Assembly (NCBI GenBank): GCA_023653785.1
Contig: JAMKCH010049164.1
Coordinates: 119,186-183,185 of the forward strand
Source: Ophioderma brevispina
Taxonomy: Eukaryota; Echinodermata; Ophiuroidea; Amphilepidida; Ophiodermatidae
Length of the DNA: 64,000 bases
Direction of reading: 5' to 3'
Positions within the stretch are counted from its first letter, which is position 1. Every line of letters begins with the position of its first letter. This document shows positions 10,650 to 20,590 of the stretch, in pieces. The notes beneath the pieces were generated by a model. That model ran no database searches, had not been told where the DNA came from, and saw only the letters and a program-made list of their open reading frames with translations. Both the position numbers and the translations under genes were made by a program.

Positions 10650-12170
10650 TGTGTGATGCTAGCATTTACGCTGCGGGGCAGATCCACATTGCTCGCATTC
10701 CGGCTTAAGAATGTATCTTGGCTTTGCCTACGGGAATCTCCGATATTTTGTCCAAATCGGTCTGGATATTTCTTTTTACAGATCGATCTTGGACTGGAAG
10801 GTAGTGGCTTTTCTCCCGGTCCTCATGGTTACAGGTCGCTCATTGAATGGTAACCACCTGGCCAGCTGTGGCATGTGGGTAGTTCCGATAACCCCGGGTC
10901 GTGGTACTGGTACCACATAGAATCTATTTGTTGTCCACACATCACTGTTGTATCGACACACCCAGTTCGAGGAGCCTACACGCTGCATCCGGTGTTCCTT
11001 GTATGCTGTTAGACGAGCATTGTAGGCTGTATCATTGGCTGGTCCAATTGCTAGGGGTACATCGCCTTCACCGGTCCTGAGCGCAATTGTCTTATTCTCC
11101 CATTTTGGCCCTGTTTCAATCTTTACTTTAGTGTGTGTTGTCCATTGTTTCTGTGGGCAGAACTATATCAAGGACACAACGCCTCATCATCCATCGGGTT
11201 ACACGGCAACCATGTCTATGGGCTAAGCGATTGCGACAACCATGGATTTTTCAGAAAATTCCATAAGGTTGATGATCGTCTTGCTGTTCCTGAATCTCTT
11301 GGATCTCAGTATTATTTCGATTTCCATGCTATGGCTGCGTCTCCGTCGTCGCCCTCTGTTTGTTTCTTACCGTTTCTTCTTCTCTGCCTCTTTGGTGGTG
11401 AATATCGGCCTCTGTGCGGTACGAATCTTGTTTTTCTTACTCTGGGCGTACGGTCTGGCGGCATTATTTTATGCCCATGCCTTTTGTACCACACTGTTAC
11501 AATCATCATTGTAGCAGGGCATGTGGCGTGGTTGGTGGATCAAACACAGTTTTGCTTTACACTCTTTCTTCTTGCTACCAATTGCATCAACCTGTCATCT
11601 GGTTGTTGTACGGATTGCAGTCTTCTGTACTTCCACCCTGCAGTATTGCCTCATACTTCCTCTCCATCTTCGAGAAGTTTTGTTATGCTATATCCCTTTT
11701 GGGGGCTGTTCCAAATAACTCCCTTTGCAAGAAAGTTTTCTAACGGCGTAGATTGCAATTACACGTTCACAAGCTTTCCGTTGTTCTCTTCAGAGTGATT
11801 CGCACTTAGTTACCTTGGTGCGACAGCGATTCACAAACTCATCTATTGATTCGATTACTTGTTGTTTGAACTTCATCAATTCCAGACGGGTGGTAGTCTA
11901 TAGTTACTTTGTAATGTTAGCTGATCCTTTCTGAACATTTCCAAAGTTTTTCCTGGATCCTTCATGTCTTCATCACTGAGCCCAGATGAGTTTTATCTTC
12001 TTCCAAACCGGGTATGCCCTGCTATCGTTGATTTACAACTGCTTTCTGCTTTCCTCGCTCTATCGTGATATTGTGTCTCCAAAAGAGTTAATCTCCATGC
12101 GTTTTTGACAAACGTTAATTCCACGCCTACTTCCTTTACTCCCATTCCCATTCCGGGAACCTACTAGCCA
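10650..12170 (-). pseudogene. gypsy gag/protease region, degenerate
   Basis: The minus strand at 10776-10988 reads like a retropepsin-to-RT linker (RPGVIGTTHMPQL, FNERPVT). At 11312-11510 there is a very basic stretch (RGRYSPPKRQRRRNGKK), and just upstream a Cys/His patch compatible with a broken zinc knuckle. Beyond about 11800 no protein pattern can be supported. The 221-codon + strand frame at 11133-11798 is antisense to this. Confidence 0.55.
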
Positions 12171-12600
12171 TGTTGCAGAAGGAGGGGTACGCAATACTAA
12201 ATAGCGCTGAGCGATTGAGATGAAACACTAAAAAAAATAAAATTACGCAGGCAAAGATGTAGTCGGGGGGGGCGCAGACACAAGTTGTGAAAAAGCTATT
12301 ACCTCAAGTGGTAAAATGAGTTTTTTGACCCTTTAAATCTGTGTGTTGTTAATATGTGAAATGGTGGTTGTTTTGTTGTGAGTCAATGTAAAAAAAATAA
12401 AGACCTTAAATACATAGAATGATTATGATATTGCATGTAGCACAATTCAAGTGCAACTAAATCAATAGGCAATATTCTTTTTCTCAGGACTTTTGATTGA
12501 TCATTGGAATGATAAAACAATATTTATATGTCAAATTGGCCTTTGACAATCTCGTCAGTTATTCAAAATGACACATAATACACAAGAAAATATCACAATA
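12171..12600. other. intron, no feature recognised
   Basis: AT-rich non-coding sequence after the 5' side of the gypsy element. A TG dinucleotide follows CTACTAGCCA near 12170, which could be an LTR edge, but no second copy was found. Confidence 0.35.
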
Positions 12601-13500
12601 TTATCGAAAAGTCCGTCGATCTCGGTTCACATTCACAACCTTCGGCGATTAATCCTTTCGGCACCTATCTGCTTTCAATAACGCTGGCGTCACGATGCGC
12701 CGCTGAAGTCACATTTAGTCCAATTCTAGTCCCCCGTTGTCGGTAGCTGTTAACGGTGCTGGTCTCCGCAAAGACAAAATCAATGCGCACCGGTGATTCG
12801 GCTCCCGCACAAATTTGATTTGGCTGTGTTGGTTGGGCGAAAGTTTGCGCTGGCTTGTTGAGCATTCGGGGCAATGGGGGGAAGTTGATTCTGTTAATAG
12901 TGATCCAGCTACAGTTAAATTACAACCTAACCGCAAAATTACGGTCCTACCGCATCTGACCGTTTTCTGGGAATTTTCTGCGGCTATTACGAAAGTTATA
13001 TGATCACTATAATGACAGCTCATGTACTAGTGTCCACAAGTATGGAACAAGATTACATGGGAGGGTGTGCTTCCAGTTTGAAGTTACACTCCACTTTATA
13101 CATTTTACAGTTACACAACCACACGTCGAATTCCATTATACGATCGAAGAACGATACAATGCAGTTGTCCGAACTAAGGGTGAAGGAACATGCTCGCGAC
13201 AGGGGGTCATCTGGTTCAAGCTGTTAAAATCAATCCGGGGTAAATAACGAGCTCTCACGTTTTCGTTTTGACTCGTTCATTCAATCGTTGTTTTCGCTCA
13301 TGTCACTCGCTGTGAAGTCCCAGGCAGGTTGAGGTGTGATCTTGTGCTCAAAGTGGCGAAACCGAAACTCCGCGATATCAGTTTTAACTTTGTTATCAAC
13401 ACGTCAGGTCACACAGGTGTGAATGGGGAGGGTAGAGGTTGGTGAGGGGGTGGGGGGGGGGGTGGGGAGAAGGAGAGGGGGAGAGTGGGGGCGGGGGGTA
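12600..13500. other. CpG-richer unassigned block ending in a G-rich tract
   Basis: Base composition is more balanced and CpG-containing than the surrounding intron. Small frames on both strands (for example 12715-13023 minus) have no recognisable homology. It ends with a G-rich tract at about 13430-13500 with runs of G4 to G9. It could be an old transposon body or an intronic promoter; I cannot tell which. Confidence 0.35.
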
Positions 13501-14753
13501 CTACGGCTTTAGAGTTTTTCCTCGACTTACCGTTAGGTTTGGTAAAGAGTAACGTTTAGTTTCAAAATCAGTATAAGACAACGCAATATTTGACACGGTC
13601 TTGACGATTATCGCTTCTCGGAGTAGGCAATGTACTTTTTCAATCATCGATGCAGAACGGAGCAGTGCTCGGTGCCCTGCCTGATCGTCTGCGTAAATCT
13701 GCAATAATTGGTCGCTGACGATGTGGTACTTCCAAGTCTAATTGGAAGTATTCCTAGATGCGTTTCGGGTTCTCGTGAAGTCACTCCAGGTGGGCGCTGC
13801 CACCATGAAGTATTACTCATGTTACACAAGTATAGTTTAGTTAATAACACATCCTTTTATTCAATTCGCTCAGATGTCAGTTTTATGCGTGTGTTGCAGT
13901 CTTGAGAGATATCGATTAGTATCCTAAATGATCAGTGTGTTTACCGTCATAACGTAGTGTTGTGTTACGCATGATAAAATAGTGGCTATCATAACCTCCA
14001 CGATGTCTTACTTGAATTGTTTTTTTTTTTTTTGTGTGTGTGTGTAATTTTGGAAATGAACAGGAATTACTGTTTATTTAAAAACTTTTCTGACCTTTAC
14101 TCATCAAACCTGGTGACTGGCTATTCATTTCCTTTGTGTGTAAGTTAGGATGTAGCATTATATTACATACACATATGTCCCAAGCTCAAAAATGTTGAAA
14201 ATCAAACCAATTTTTAAATCAATATTGTGGTTTGCATTAGCAAAGATAAATCATCTGTAGTATTACCATATCGTTTGATAATGGAAGCTTATAGCTTTTC
14301 TGACCAGTCAAAATGGAAGGCCTTAACTTAAACTTGCTCAAAAAGCTAACAAAAAGTGTAACATTTTAAAACTCTCAACTTCCCTATTTCAAATCAAAGT
14401 TAATAGTTAATTCCTTTAATATTTGTTAGTTATTTTTTTTCTTCAAATTTCCAAATGTATTACTTCTAAGTTCGTTTGTTGACACTCTCAGCCAGCCATA
14501 TTGATTTAAATTATAAAAAATTGTTTTTTTAATTTTCCAAATTAAAAAAATTAAGGAGGGACAACATTTGCAATTCTCCTGAAATTGTGTTGGGATGGTC
14601 TTTAAGTTGTAATTTTGAATCCATTTTTAAAAGAGGAACAGAAGTTGAGTCCTTTACCTGAACATAAACAGAATATTTATGGAAACTTTCCATCACTTCA
14701 AATTTTGATGCCATAAATAATTCAATATCTTATATTCCCCCTCTTTTACACAG
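13501..14753. other. intron, no feature recognised
   Basis: Mostly AT-rich. A T12 run followed by a short (TG)n sits at about 14020-14045. A CTTTTACACAG acceptor ends the intron at 14753. Confidence 0.5.
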
Positions 14754-14876
14754 TTTCTTATGCTCCAACTCCGGACAAGTACACAAAGGCAATAGCCCAT
14801 GTGAGGTCGCCCCTCATAGAGATAGGCAGAGACGGGGAGACTAGGATATCTCCTGCAAGTGGACCATCTCTTGAGA
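14754..14876 (+). CDS. RGS22: RGS22 exon: linker
   Basis: Begins after TTTTACACAG; two bases complete the split codon from 4916. The frame then reads APTPDKYTKAIAHVR and SPLIEIGRDGETR, open to a stop at 14894. The 3' end is uncertain. GTAGCA after 14876 is drawn here; GTGAGG after 14800 is a better donor and alone gives the phase 0 required by the next recognised exon. The segment is hydrophilic with no domain and is likely a disordered linker. Confidence 0.65.
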
Positions 14877-15099
14877 GTAGCAAACGAAAAGCATAAAATG
14901 CTGACACTACTTTTATATTGGTAGTAATAGATACTGCTTTAACCTACACCCTGTCCCATTAAACTATCCACCACCATTTACCATTTGAAAGGAATACCAA
15001 AAAGTTACTCTTTTAATAGAAAATAGAGACCAAAATTTTTAATCAGTAATTTGACAGAATTTGATAAATTGTAAGATAAAACTGTATTCAACATCTTAA

Positions 15100-15655
15100 A
15101 TCATAAAGAATTGATTAAGACAGGGCATTGGCACATTCGACAATAGATTTTTCAAAATTATATTTTTGCACTGGTTGTAAAGCTTTTGATACATTACCTC
15201 ACCTAAATGGTTAAACCCAATTAAAGCACCTTAGTGGTCCAACAAAGGTTTTATATTAAAATTACTCCAGAGTGATTTTATTCAGCAGACGACAGAAATG
15301 GAGCGTTAAACACAGAACACACCCAAGAATTGATTTCCATGGCATCCCCCCTGTTTGACCATTCTGTGAACATTTGTTTTTAATATCAATGAGAACGAGT
15401 CTATGATATTCATGTAAATAGCCACATTTTGTTAAGATTTAAGTTACGACGAAGTTTAAAATTTAGCCTACAATTCCCTGAGTCCTTTAGAGCCTCTTTA
15501 TTAATGAGCGCCTATCTGCTTATTTGGTATGTTCGTTTTATGCATAAAATATATCTCTATCCAATTGCAGTAGACTAAGCATTCATTTGCGAACAAATTG
15601 AAGAAATTTCATATTTTGTGAAAATGTCCAGTGCCGCTTTAAGGTTGAAATAATT
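15100..15655. mobile_element. non-autonomous element family B, uninterrupted copy
   Basis: About 555 bp, collinear with 5020-5350 plus 6498-6665. Shared blocks include TACATTACCTCACC / TTAAACCCAATTAAAG, AGAGTGATTTTATT, ATTCATGTAAATA, CATAAAATATATCT and TTGAAGAAATTTCATATTTT. It ends GCCGCTTTAA. It shows that the 5-6.7 kb copy was split by the LINE. No coding capacity. Confidence 0.65.
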
Positions 15656-16122
15656 TTGGTAAAATTTATCCAATTCAGTAAATACATTGCGTTGGATTGC
15701 ATAAAACAAAACTTTTTAAAGGGACAAGGAGATTTTTTAGTACAAATTTCCTCAATTTTGCATCTTGGTCAGTTCTAGAACCTCTACCGAAATGTGTAGA
15801 AGTTATGCACAAACAAGTAAAAGAGAAACTAAAACTATGTTTTGAACTTTTGCTTCAGTCGTATCAGGTCCCATAGAAAAAGCATGCTTTTAATGTCGTG
15901 TTGCATGGAGCCGTTCGGGGCAGGGGGGAGGACCATAAATGTCGCTGATTGGTCGAAGCAGAGCATACAATGCAACATCCTCACTGAATTGGAACTCATT
16001 TCATAACAATTGCCTATTCGGCTTATTCCACTTCAGGTGGTGAAGCCTACTACCATGGTAACATTTTCCAAATATGAAAAAGCCTTCTTTCTGGAAATGT
16101 CCCTTTGTTGTTTTTTAAACAG
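15656..16122. other. intron, no feature recognised
   Basis: No gene pattern. A possible micro-exon-like stretch at 16037-16058 (after CCACTTCAG, before GTAACA) is too short to support. A TTTTTTAAACAG acceptor ends the intron. Confidence 0.4.
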
Positions 16123-16311
16123 TTTCCCCAGGCTCCAAGATTCCTTATGCGAGAAGCCTACCAGATGGATCTGTTAAACCAGGTCTATCACCATCAAAAG
16201 TTACTGGATAAGTTAAAGCCCAGTTCTTATCCTGAGCCAAAGACAAGTGACTGTACTACCACTAATACTAAGCCATGCTGGCCAAGACTTAGGAACAGTG
16301 TACCATCAGAT
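16123..16311 (+). CDS. RGS22: RGS22 exon: linker
   Basis: A clean 189-nt exon (63 codons, phase 0 to 0) between TTTTAAACAG and CAGAT|GTAAGT. It reads FPQAPRFLMREAYQMDLLNQ then VYHHQKLLDKLKPSSYPEPK, ending CWPRLRNSVPSD. No frameshift. There is no enzymatic domain; a short amphipathic stretch precedes a Ser/Pro-rich part. Its place between linker exons in the same orientation and phase supports membership in the RGS22 transcript. Confidence 0.8.
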
Positions 16312-16979
16312 GTAAGTAGTGCCGAATCATTACCTGACCTTTAAATCTGGTATGTGTAGTGTTGAGCGGTTAAGTTTGTTTTCAAATAGTTTGCAATAAA
16401 GCAGTAGGTGTAGGAGCTTTATATTCCATAAGACGATTGATTTTTCCGTTAAACTGAGGGGTCTCATTGGTAGGTAGGTATGCATACCAGAATTAGAGGC
16501 CAGTGAGGCTTGACCTGGTTTTTGCGTAAGTAGTTGCACAGCTGCACATACTGCTAATTTTCATTTATCATTCTTGCCTGTTTGATTGTGAGATTGAAAG
16601 AGAAGTGTGTTGTTATTTGAGACAGTTTTGAATTAGTTTGAACAAAAAAATAAGATTTTTACCATGTGTCTCCAGAAGTAAGATTGAGATAAATATTCTC
16701 GCAATTAAATTAAATTTACAAGAAAGCATGTTAAAGACTGGTGTTTAAATTCTGCTTCCCAATCACAAAACTCCTCTGCCAGGTGGTTAAAACACTGATA
16801 TCTCACGCACCCACGGTTCTGTGTTCCCCTTGGGATCAATATTATCAGTTTCTTCTCCTAATCTCCTTTAAATCATTTTATTGACAAAAACAACCCATTG
16901 AAATGCTTACAATTATTAAGGTTTATCATATCAACTTTTTTAACGTTGAATCCACTCTTCGCTGCTTGTTTCTCTACAG
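16312..16979. other. intron with a possible tRNA-like SINE remnant
   Basis: About 16775-16835 contains an A-box-like AGGTGGTTAAAACACTGATA and a weak B-box-like GGTTCTGTGTTCCCC, suggesting a decayed tRNA-derived SINE. The rest is featureless. It ends with a TTTCTCTACAG acceptor. Confidence 0.35.
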
Positions 16980-17394
16980 TTAAACCCAATGAGCAGCCAC
17001 AGTTCAAAGCCTAAGTCACAACACCGCACCAACCACCATCCTAAAGCCCTAACCCATATTCCCCTCACAATGTAATGACGCAATAACCCCTAAACAACCC
17101 ACCCCAATTCCCACGTCAGATCTGTACCGCCGTCTAACTCTTGATACCATAACAATTGTTGCCCCCAAACCGAGACGACCTCGACCTCCAAAATCAGCAC
17201 CTCCTGTTCTCAGGACCGCTTCTGAGATTATGGAAACTAGAAGTGGTTCTCCTAAGTTTGGCAGTAGTGTCTGAGTGGAGATGGCTACCAGAGATCTGTA
17301 GCAATATCACCTGATGTTGTTGAGATTGACGATGAGGATGAAGACATTTTGATAATTTTGGAGGTGGTGATGCTTTTGACCAACTGGACCACAG
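16980..17394 (+). CDS. RGS22: RGS22 exon: Pro/Ser/Lys-rich linker, three frameshifts
   Basis: A long exon between TCTCTACAG and CCACAG|GTGAGT. Frame 1 reads LNPMSSHSSKPKSQHRTNHH. After a shift between 17053 and 17073 it reads TSDLYRRLTLDTITIVAPKP then RRPRPPKSAPPVL and SEIMETRSGSPKFGSS. After a one-base loss near 17269 it reads LSGDGYQRSVAISPDVVEID. After loss of one T near 17350 it reads FDNFGGGDAFDQLDH. All frames together stay open for 415 nt with good splice sites. Low-complexity, basic and acidic linker, probably disordered. Frameshifts look like assembly errors. Confidence 0.8.
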
Positions 17395-17851
17395 GTGAGT
17401 TAATAGTTTCACAGGATATTAGAACATCTTGTCAAAGTTTTCTCAAAATTGGACCATATTAATACAATGTTGTGTATGAGAATTGTCAGAAGTGATCGAA
17501 ATGTTTTGTTTATTATGAATTAAAGGGACATTTTCTCGATCCACAGCCTCAATCCCCCACCCCCCCACCACCTAAAAGTTGAGATTTTCGTATCATGGAC
17601 AAAAATTAAATACACTGTGGCCTAGAGGGCACCGCGATACAAACTTTGCTTATAACATCAAAACATGCCCGTCAAGAAAGCAACTATAATTTTTGGAAAG
17701 AAAGCTTTTCTCAAGGATATGCTATGAACCAATAATTTAAAAATGAAGGTCCTAGGATCACGAAATCCACCTTTAAGGTTGAGTAAGAAATATAACCTGC
17801 TGTTCTAATTTTATTTTGTCCCTCTACCTTTATGTTAGGACTGGAAGTTAG
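17395..17851. other. intron, no feature recognised
   Basis: Non-coding. Two candidate acceptors close it: TTATGTTAG at 17838 and AAGTTAG at 17851. Only the second keeps phase with the preceding exon. Confidence 0.5.
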
Positions 17852-18011
17852 GCCATTGTCAGCCACAAGTTCTACCAGCAGTGTGCAGACTTTGGAAGTG
17901 AATAAACTTTTTTTTTGGTGGTCCGCAGGATGGAATTCTCCTGCAAGCTTGTACTATAGAAGAAAGGCAGGAGGGTTATTCATGCGATAACGGAAAAGGC
18001 TAGGCAATCAG
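17852..18011 (+). CDS. RGS22: RGS22 exon with WW-containing segment, one frameshift
   Basis: In phase 2 it reads PLSATSSTSSVQTLEVNKL then FFWWSAGWNSPASLYYRR and KAGGLFMR. A single lost base near 17985 (GCGAT) restores ITEKARQSG to the GTACAA donor. Start at 17852 is chosen for phase; an upstream AG at 17838 is an alternative. The aromatic FFWW..GWN segment with positive charges looks like folded protein, probably the beginning of an RGS-associated region. In the vertebrate protein several hundred more residues, including upstream RGS domains, would follow, but the next exon seen is 28888. Confidence 0.75.
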
Positions 18012-18136
18012 GTACAATTTGAGCTCTCTTTGCTGGGAATCCTGGGTAACAAATGCAGTGGATAACAAAGCACATCTTAAATTGTTTCCCAAACTAATGG
18101 CTCTAACCAATTTAAGTGACATATATCATATTACAG

Positions 18137-18480
18137 GTTAAAGGCACTAATCAGTGTTTTAAACAGAAAAATCTAAAAAACAATCAAAAATCAGATTTTT
18201 TTGCATATCCTGTAAAAGATGGTATCCTAGACATATCCTAGCGCAAGTGTAGGACCTAGATCAGGTTCGATTAATAGCACAAAATCAGATAAGTTTAGTC
18301 ATTACGTCCCTTCTATAACACTTTCTACAACACGTAACTGAATGTGGATTTGATCTTTTGACGCTGTTGCTTTCTTTCGTCTTCCTTTCTGTACTTTATG
18401 GATCGAAAAAATTAACTTATGAAATTCTTGCAGACTTTCATGTTTAAGGAGAGCCCAGAGTAAAAAGATGTTTGGATAAG
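18137..18480. mobile_element. MITE family C, copy 1 (right end decayed)
   Basis: Begins TTAAAGGCACTAATCAGTG and is collinear with 47423-47795. Shared blocks include CAGATTTTT.TGCAT.TCTGTAA, TTTAGTCATTA and TTTCTTCCTTTTCTGT-like sequence. The right terminal inverted repeat is not seen, so this copy is truncated or diverged. Confidence 0.6.
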
Positions 18481-19569
18481 GACAAAGGTGGTGCAACCTG
18501 GGAAGTAGGGCCTACATAATTTCACAAATAAATCTTTTAAAATTATTTTAACAAAAACAGTTCTATGTGTGTTCTCATATCTATTATGTGCCCCATTTTC
18601 ACAACAAAATATTATTTCATTAAAAATTCACCTACTCTAATTTCATTAATACAAATTTTGAATTTTGCTGATAAGCACATTTCCAGACAGAATTTGTAAA
18701 TGGGGGGGGGGGGGTCCATAACCCCACACCCCCCTCTAGGAACAGCCGCTGCATGTGAGGTTTTTCTCAGTGTTCATGCCACTGGCCCTCCCTGGGACAG
18801 TAAACTTTTGATTCAGCTTAGAATATACCAAGAACAAAGTAGTGTATTTTTATTTTCCAAAGCAATTGTTCTTTGGTTTATGTATTTCGAAACGAAATTT
18901 ACACTTAATCTAATTAATTGCAGACATTTCAATCTGCCTCTGATTGTTTTGGCATGAAGTACAGGCTATCTTGCTTTATTCTTTGCTGACGTCTTTAACC
19001 CTTACGGACTTGCCAGGAACGCACCGGTTGCTTTAATATGTTGTTTATTTTGTCGTTTTTCATTTCAAGCACACCTCTACATATACTTGAAAGTCTTCTG
19101 AATCTAATGATAAGGGAATGAGGCGAATGATCCGAAGAGGGATGCCCTAATGAAATAAAATCCTTACTTGAATCGTTTAGTTTAGATATTACATTTAGTA
19201 TTTCTCCAACATGTAAACCTTTTTAGCTATTCCTTACAGGCATCGATCAGATTATTCATGTATTTTCTATTGTACCCCCCATTTCAATGTTTGGCCAGTT
19301 TTCCAATTCTAATACTACTTTATACCTAATTTTTGTTCTGTTTATTGAAAAGCCTCACACCATTCCAAAATAATACCAATTTGTCAAAATATTATGGAAT
19401 GACGAATACCATTACTATATCAATGGAGATTGGCCATTTACTTAGCCGTACATGGAACAAAGTTCAATTTATTAATTGGGTCTCAGGTATAAAACTGGCA
19501 AACCCTTATTTTGCTTGTTATTACAATAATGTCATATAATATTTGGACATGTTAAAAAGACATGTCAAA
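18481..19569. other. intron, no gene recognised; G14 run
   Basis: No open frame or homology. A run of 14 G lies at 18701-18714, with a C-rich patch just after it. Searched for the missing central RGS22 exons without success. Confidence 0.5.
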
Positions 19570-19870
19570 GGAATAAGCCAAATCTGTCTGCGCTGGCGCC
19601 TGGTCTTTTTTGGTCCTCTGTCTCCAACCAGTAAATCACACCCGGACCTATTCTAGAGACACTGTGCTCACAAGGGACCTTAGTATTTACTGCTACTTGT
19701 GCTGTGACCGACAGGGCCTGCAGGTCCAAGTCATACTTTGAGTATTTTGGATTTGCCACTTATCCCTGAAAAAACTGTGCAAACTTCTTCTTACCAGTTT
19801 TCTACTCTTCAATCGTATTCACCAGGATATACTGTGCAAGTCTTCGTCTTACATTTCCACTGCTTTTCAA
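19570..19870. repeat. dispersed repeat, copy 2 (related to 1183-1500)
   Basis: The second copy of the repeat described at 1183-1500, sharing CTTAGTATTTACTGCTACTTG, GCTGTGACCGACAG, and CTTACCAGTTTTCTACTCTT in order. No coding capacity. Confidence 0.55.
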
Positions 19871-19967
19871 AAATAACTACAAAAGGTGTACTTCTTCCAG
19901 ATCCCATATCCGAATTTGACGAAACTTGGTATATGGTGGGGTAGGGTGGATCTAGTAAATCAAATTA

Positions 19968-20175
19968 CACTGAACTGATTTTCCTTTAAACCAATGTTGA
20001 CTGAAACATATGCATTCCCTTCTGAGAAGTGGGAATGCCCCAAAATAGCCTAGTTTAGCACCCCTAAAAGAGAAAAATGGTCTCAACAGTGACCCCAGGT
20101 CACACCCTGTTAATTAGCCATTACTCTTCTCAATTCCGTTTTGGCCCCCTTACCAAACGGACGCGGGTACCGCAG
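19968..20175 (-). mobile_element. MITE family D, inverted partial copy
   Basis: The reverse complement of 24640-24838. It shows CCAATGTTGACTGAAACATA, TGCATTCCCTTCTGAG, GGAATGCCCCAAAATA, GTGACCCCAGGTCACA and CCGTTTTGGCCC in inverted order. It lies on the left flank of the GC-rich block, opposite in orientation to the copy on the right flank. Confidence 0.8.
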
Positions 20176-20590
20176 CTTGTCATTAGAGCCAAAATTAACT
20201 GAGATTTTGATACTGGGACTAGTTGTCTCTCATACGGAGACTCTACACTATTACTAACTATCGAATATTATGGATTTTTTATAACGTTATTGGACGGAAT
20301 AAAAACAGCGACTTTTACGCCCGTCGGAGCGAGCTTTTATAGTATCTTTTTTTGCCGCCGATGCGGTCATGTGATCTGTTTTTGTTTTTTGTAGGCGAGA
20401 AAAGAAGGTAACCAAAGCAGCCATTGCCGCCGTGTTGCGGTTTGGGGTTGCCTTTGCTTCGTGAGGCCTGTTTCTGCTTGATTGTAGTTTGACCGCAGAT
20501 ATCAATTAAAACAGGTTTTGGGTGAGGGTGTCTATTATTTTATTCTTATGCTTGTGTATTTTAATTAAAATATGTGGAAAACTGAACTTT
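20176..20590. other. transition into the GC-rich block, no gene
   Basis: Composition rises from AT-rich to mixed with CpGs (GCCGCCGATGCGGTCATG). No protein pattern. Confidence 0.4.

Larger units (their letters stand above)
7018..12170 (-). mobile_element. Ty3/gypsy LTR-type retrotransposon, decayed, antisense, interrupted
   Basis: Minus-strand gag-pol order from high to low coordinates: a gag-like basic region with a zinc-knuckle-like Cys/His patch (about 11300-11760), a protease-like region (about 10780-10990), reverse transcriptase (about 9950-10640), RNase H (about 9560-9800), integrase zinc-binding and catalytic core (about 8300-8990), and integrase C-terminal tail (about 7200-7500). Frameshifts are frequent. 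The integrase is split by a + strand CR1-like LINE end at about 7500-8280. Flanking LTRs and the primer-binding site could not be identified. Gene order and the IADD-type active site support Ty3/gypsy. Confidence 0.88.

Noticed and set aside
11133..11798. 221-codon + strand frame
   Set aside because: Antisense to the gag region of the gypsy element; no independent similarity.
16037..16058. A 22-base micro-exon between CCACTTCAG and GTAACA
   Set aside because: Too short to support from sequence alone.
17395..17851. Start of the 17852 exon at the earlier AG (17838)
   Set aside because: It gives a TAG stop in the inherited phase; the later AG keeps the frame. It remains possible if an indel lies nearby.
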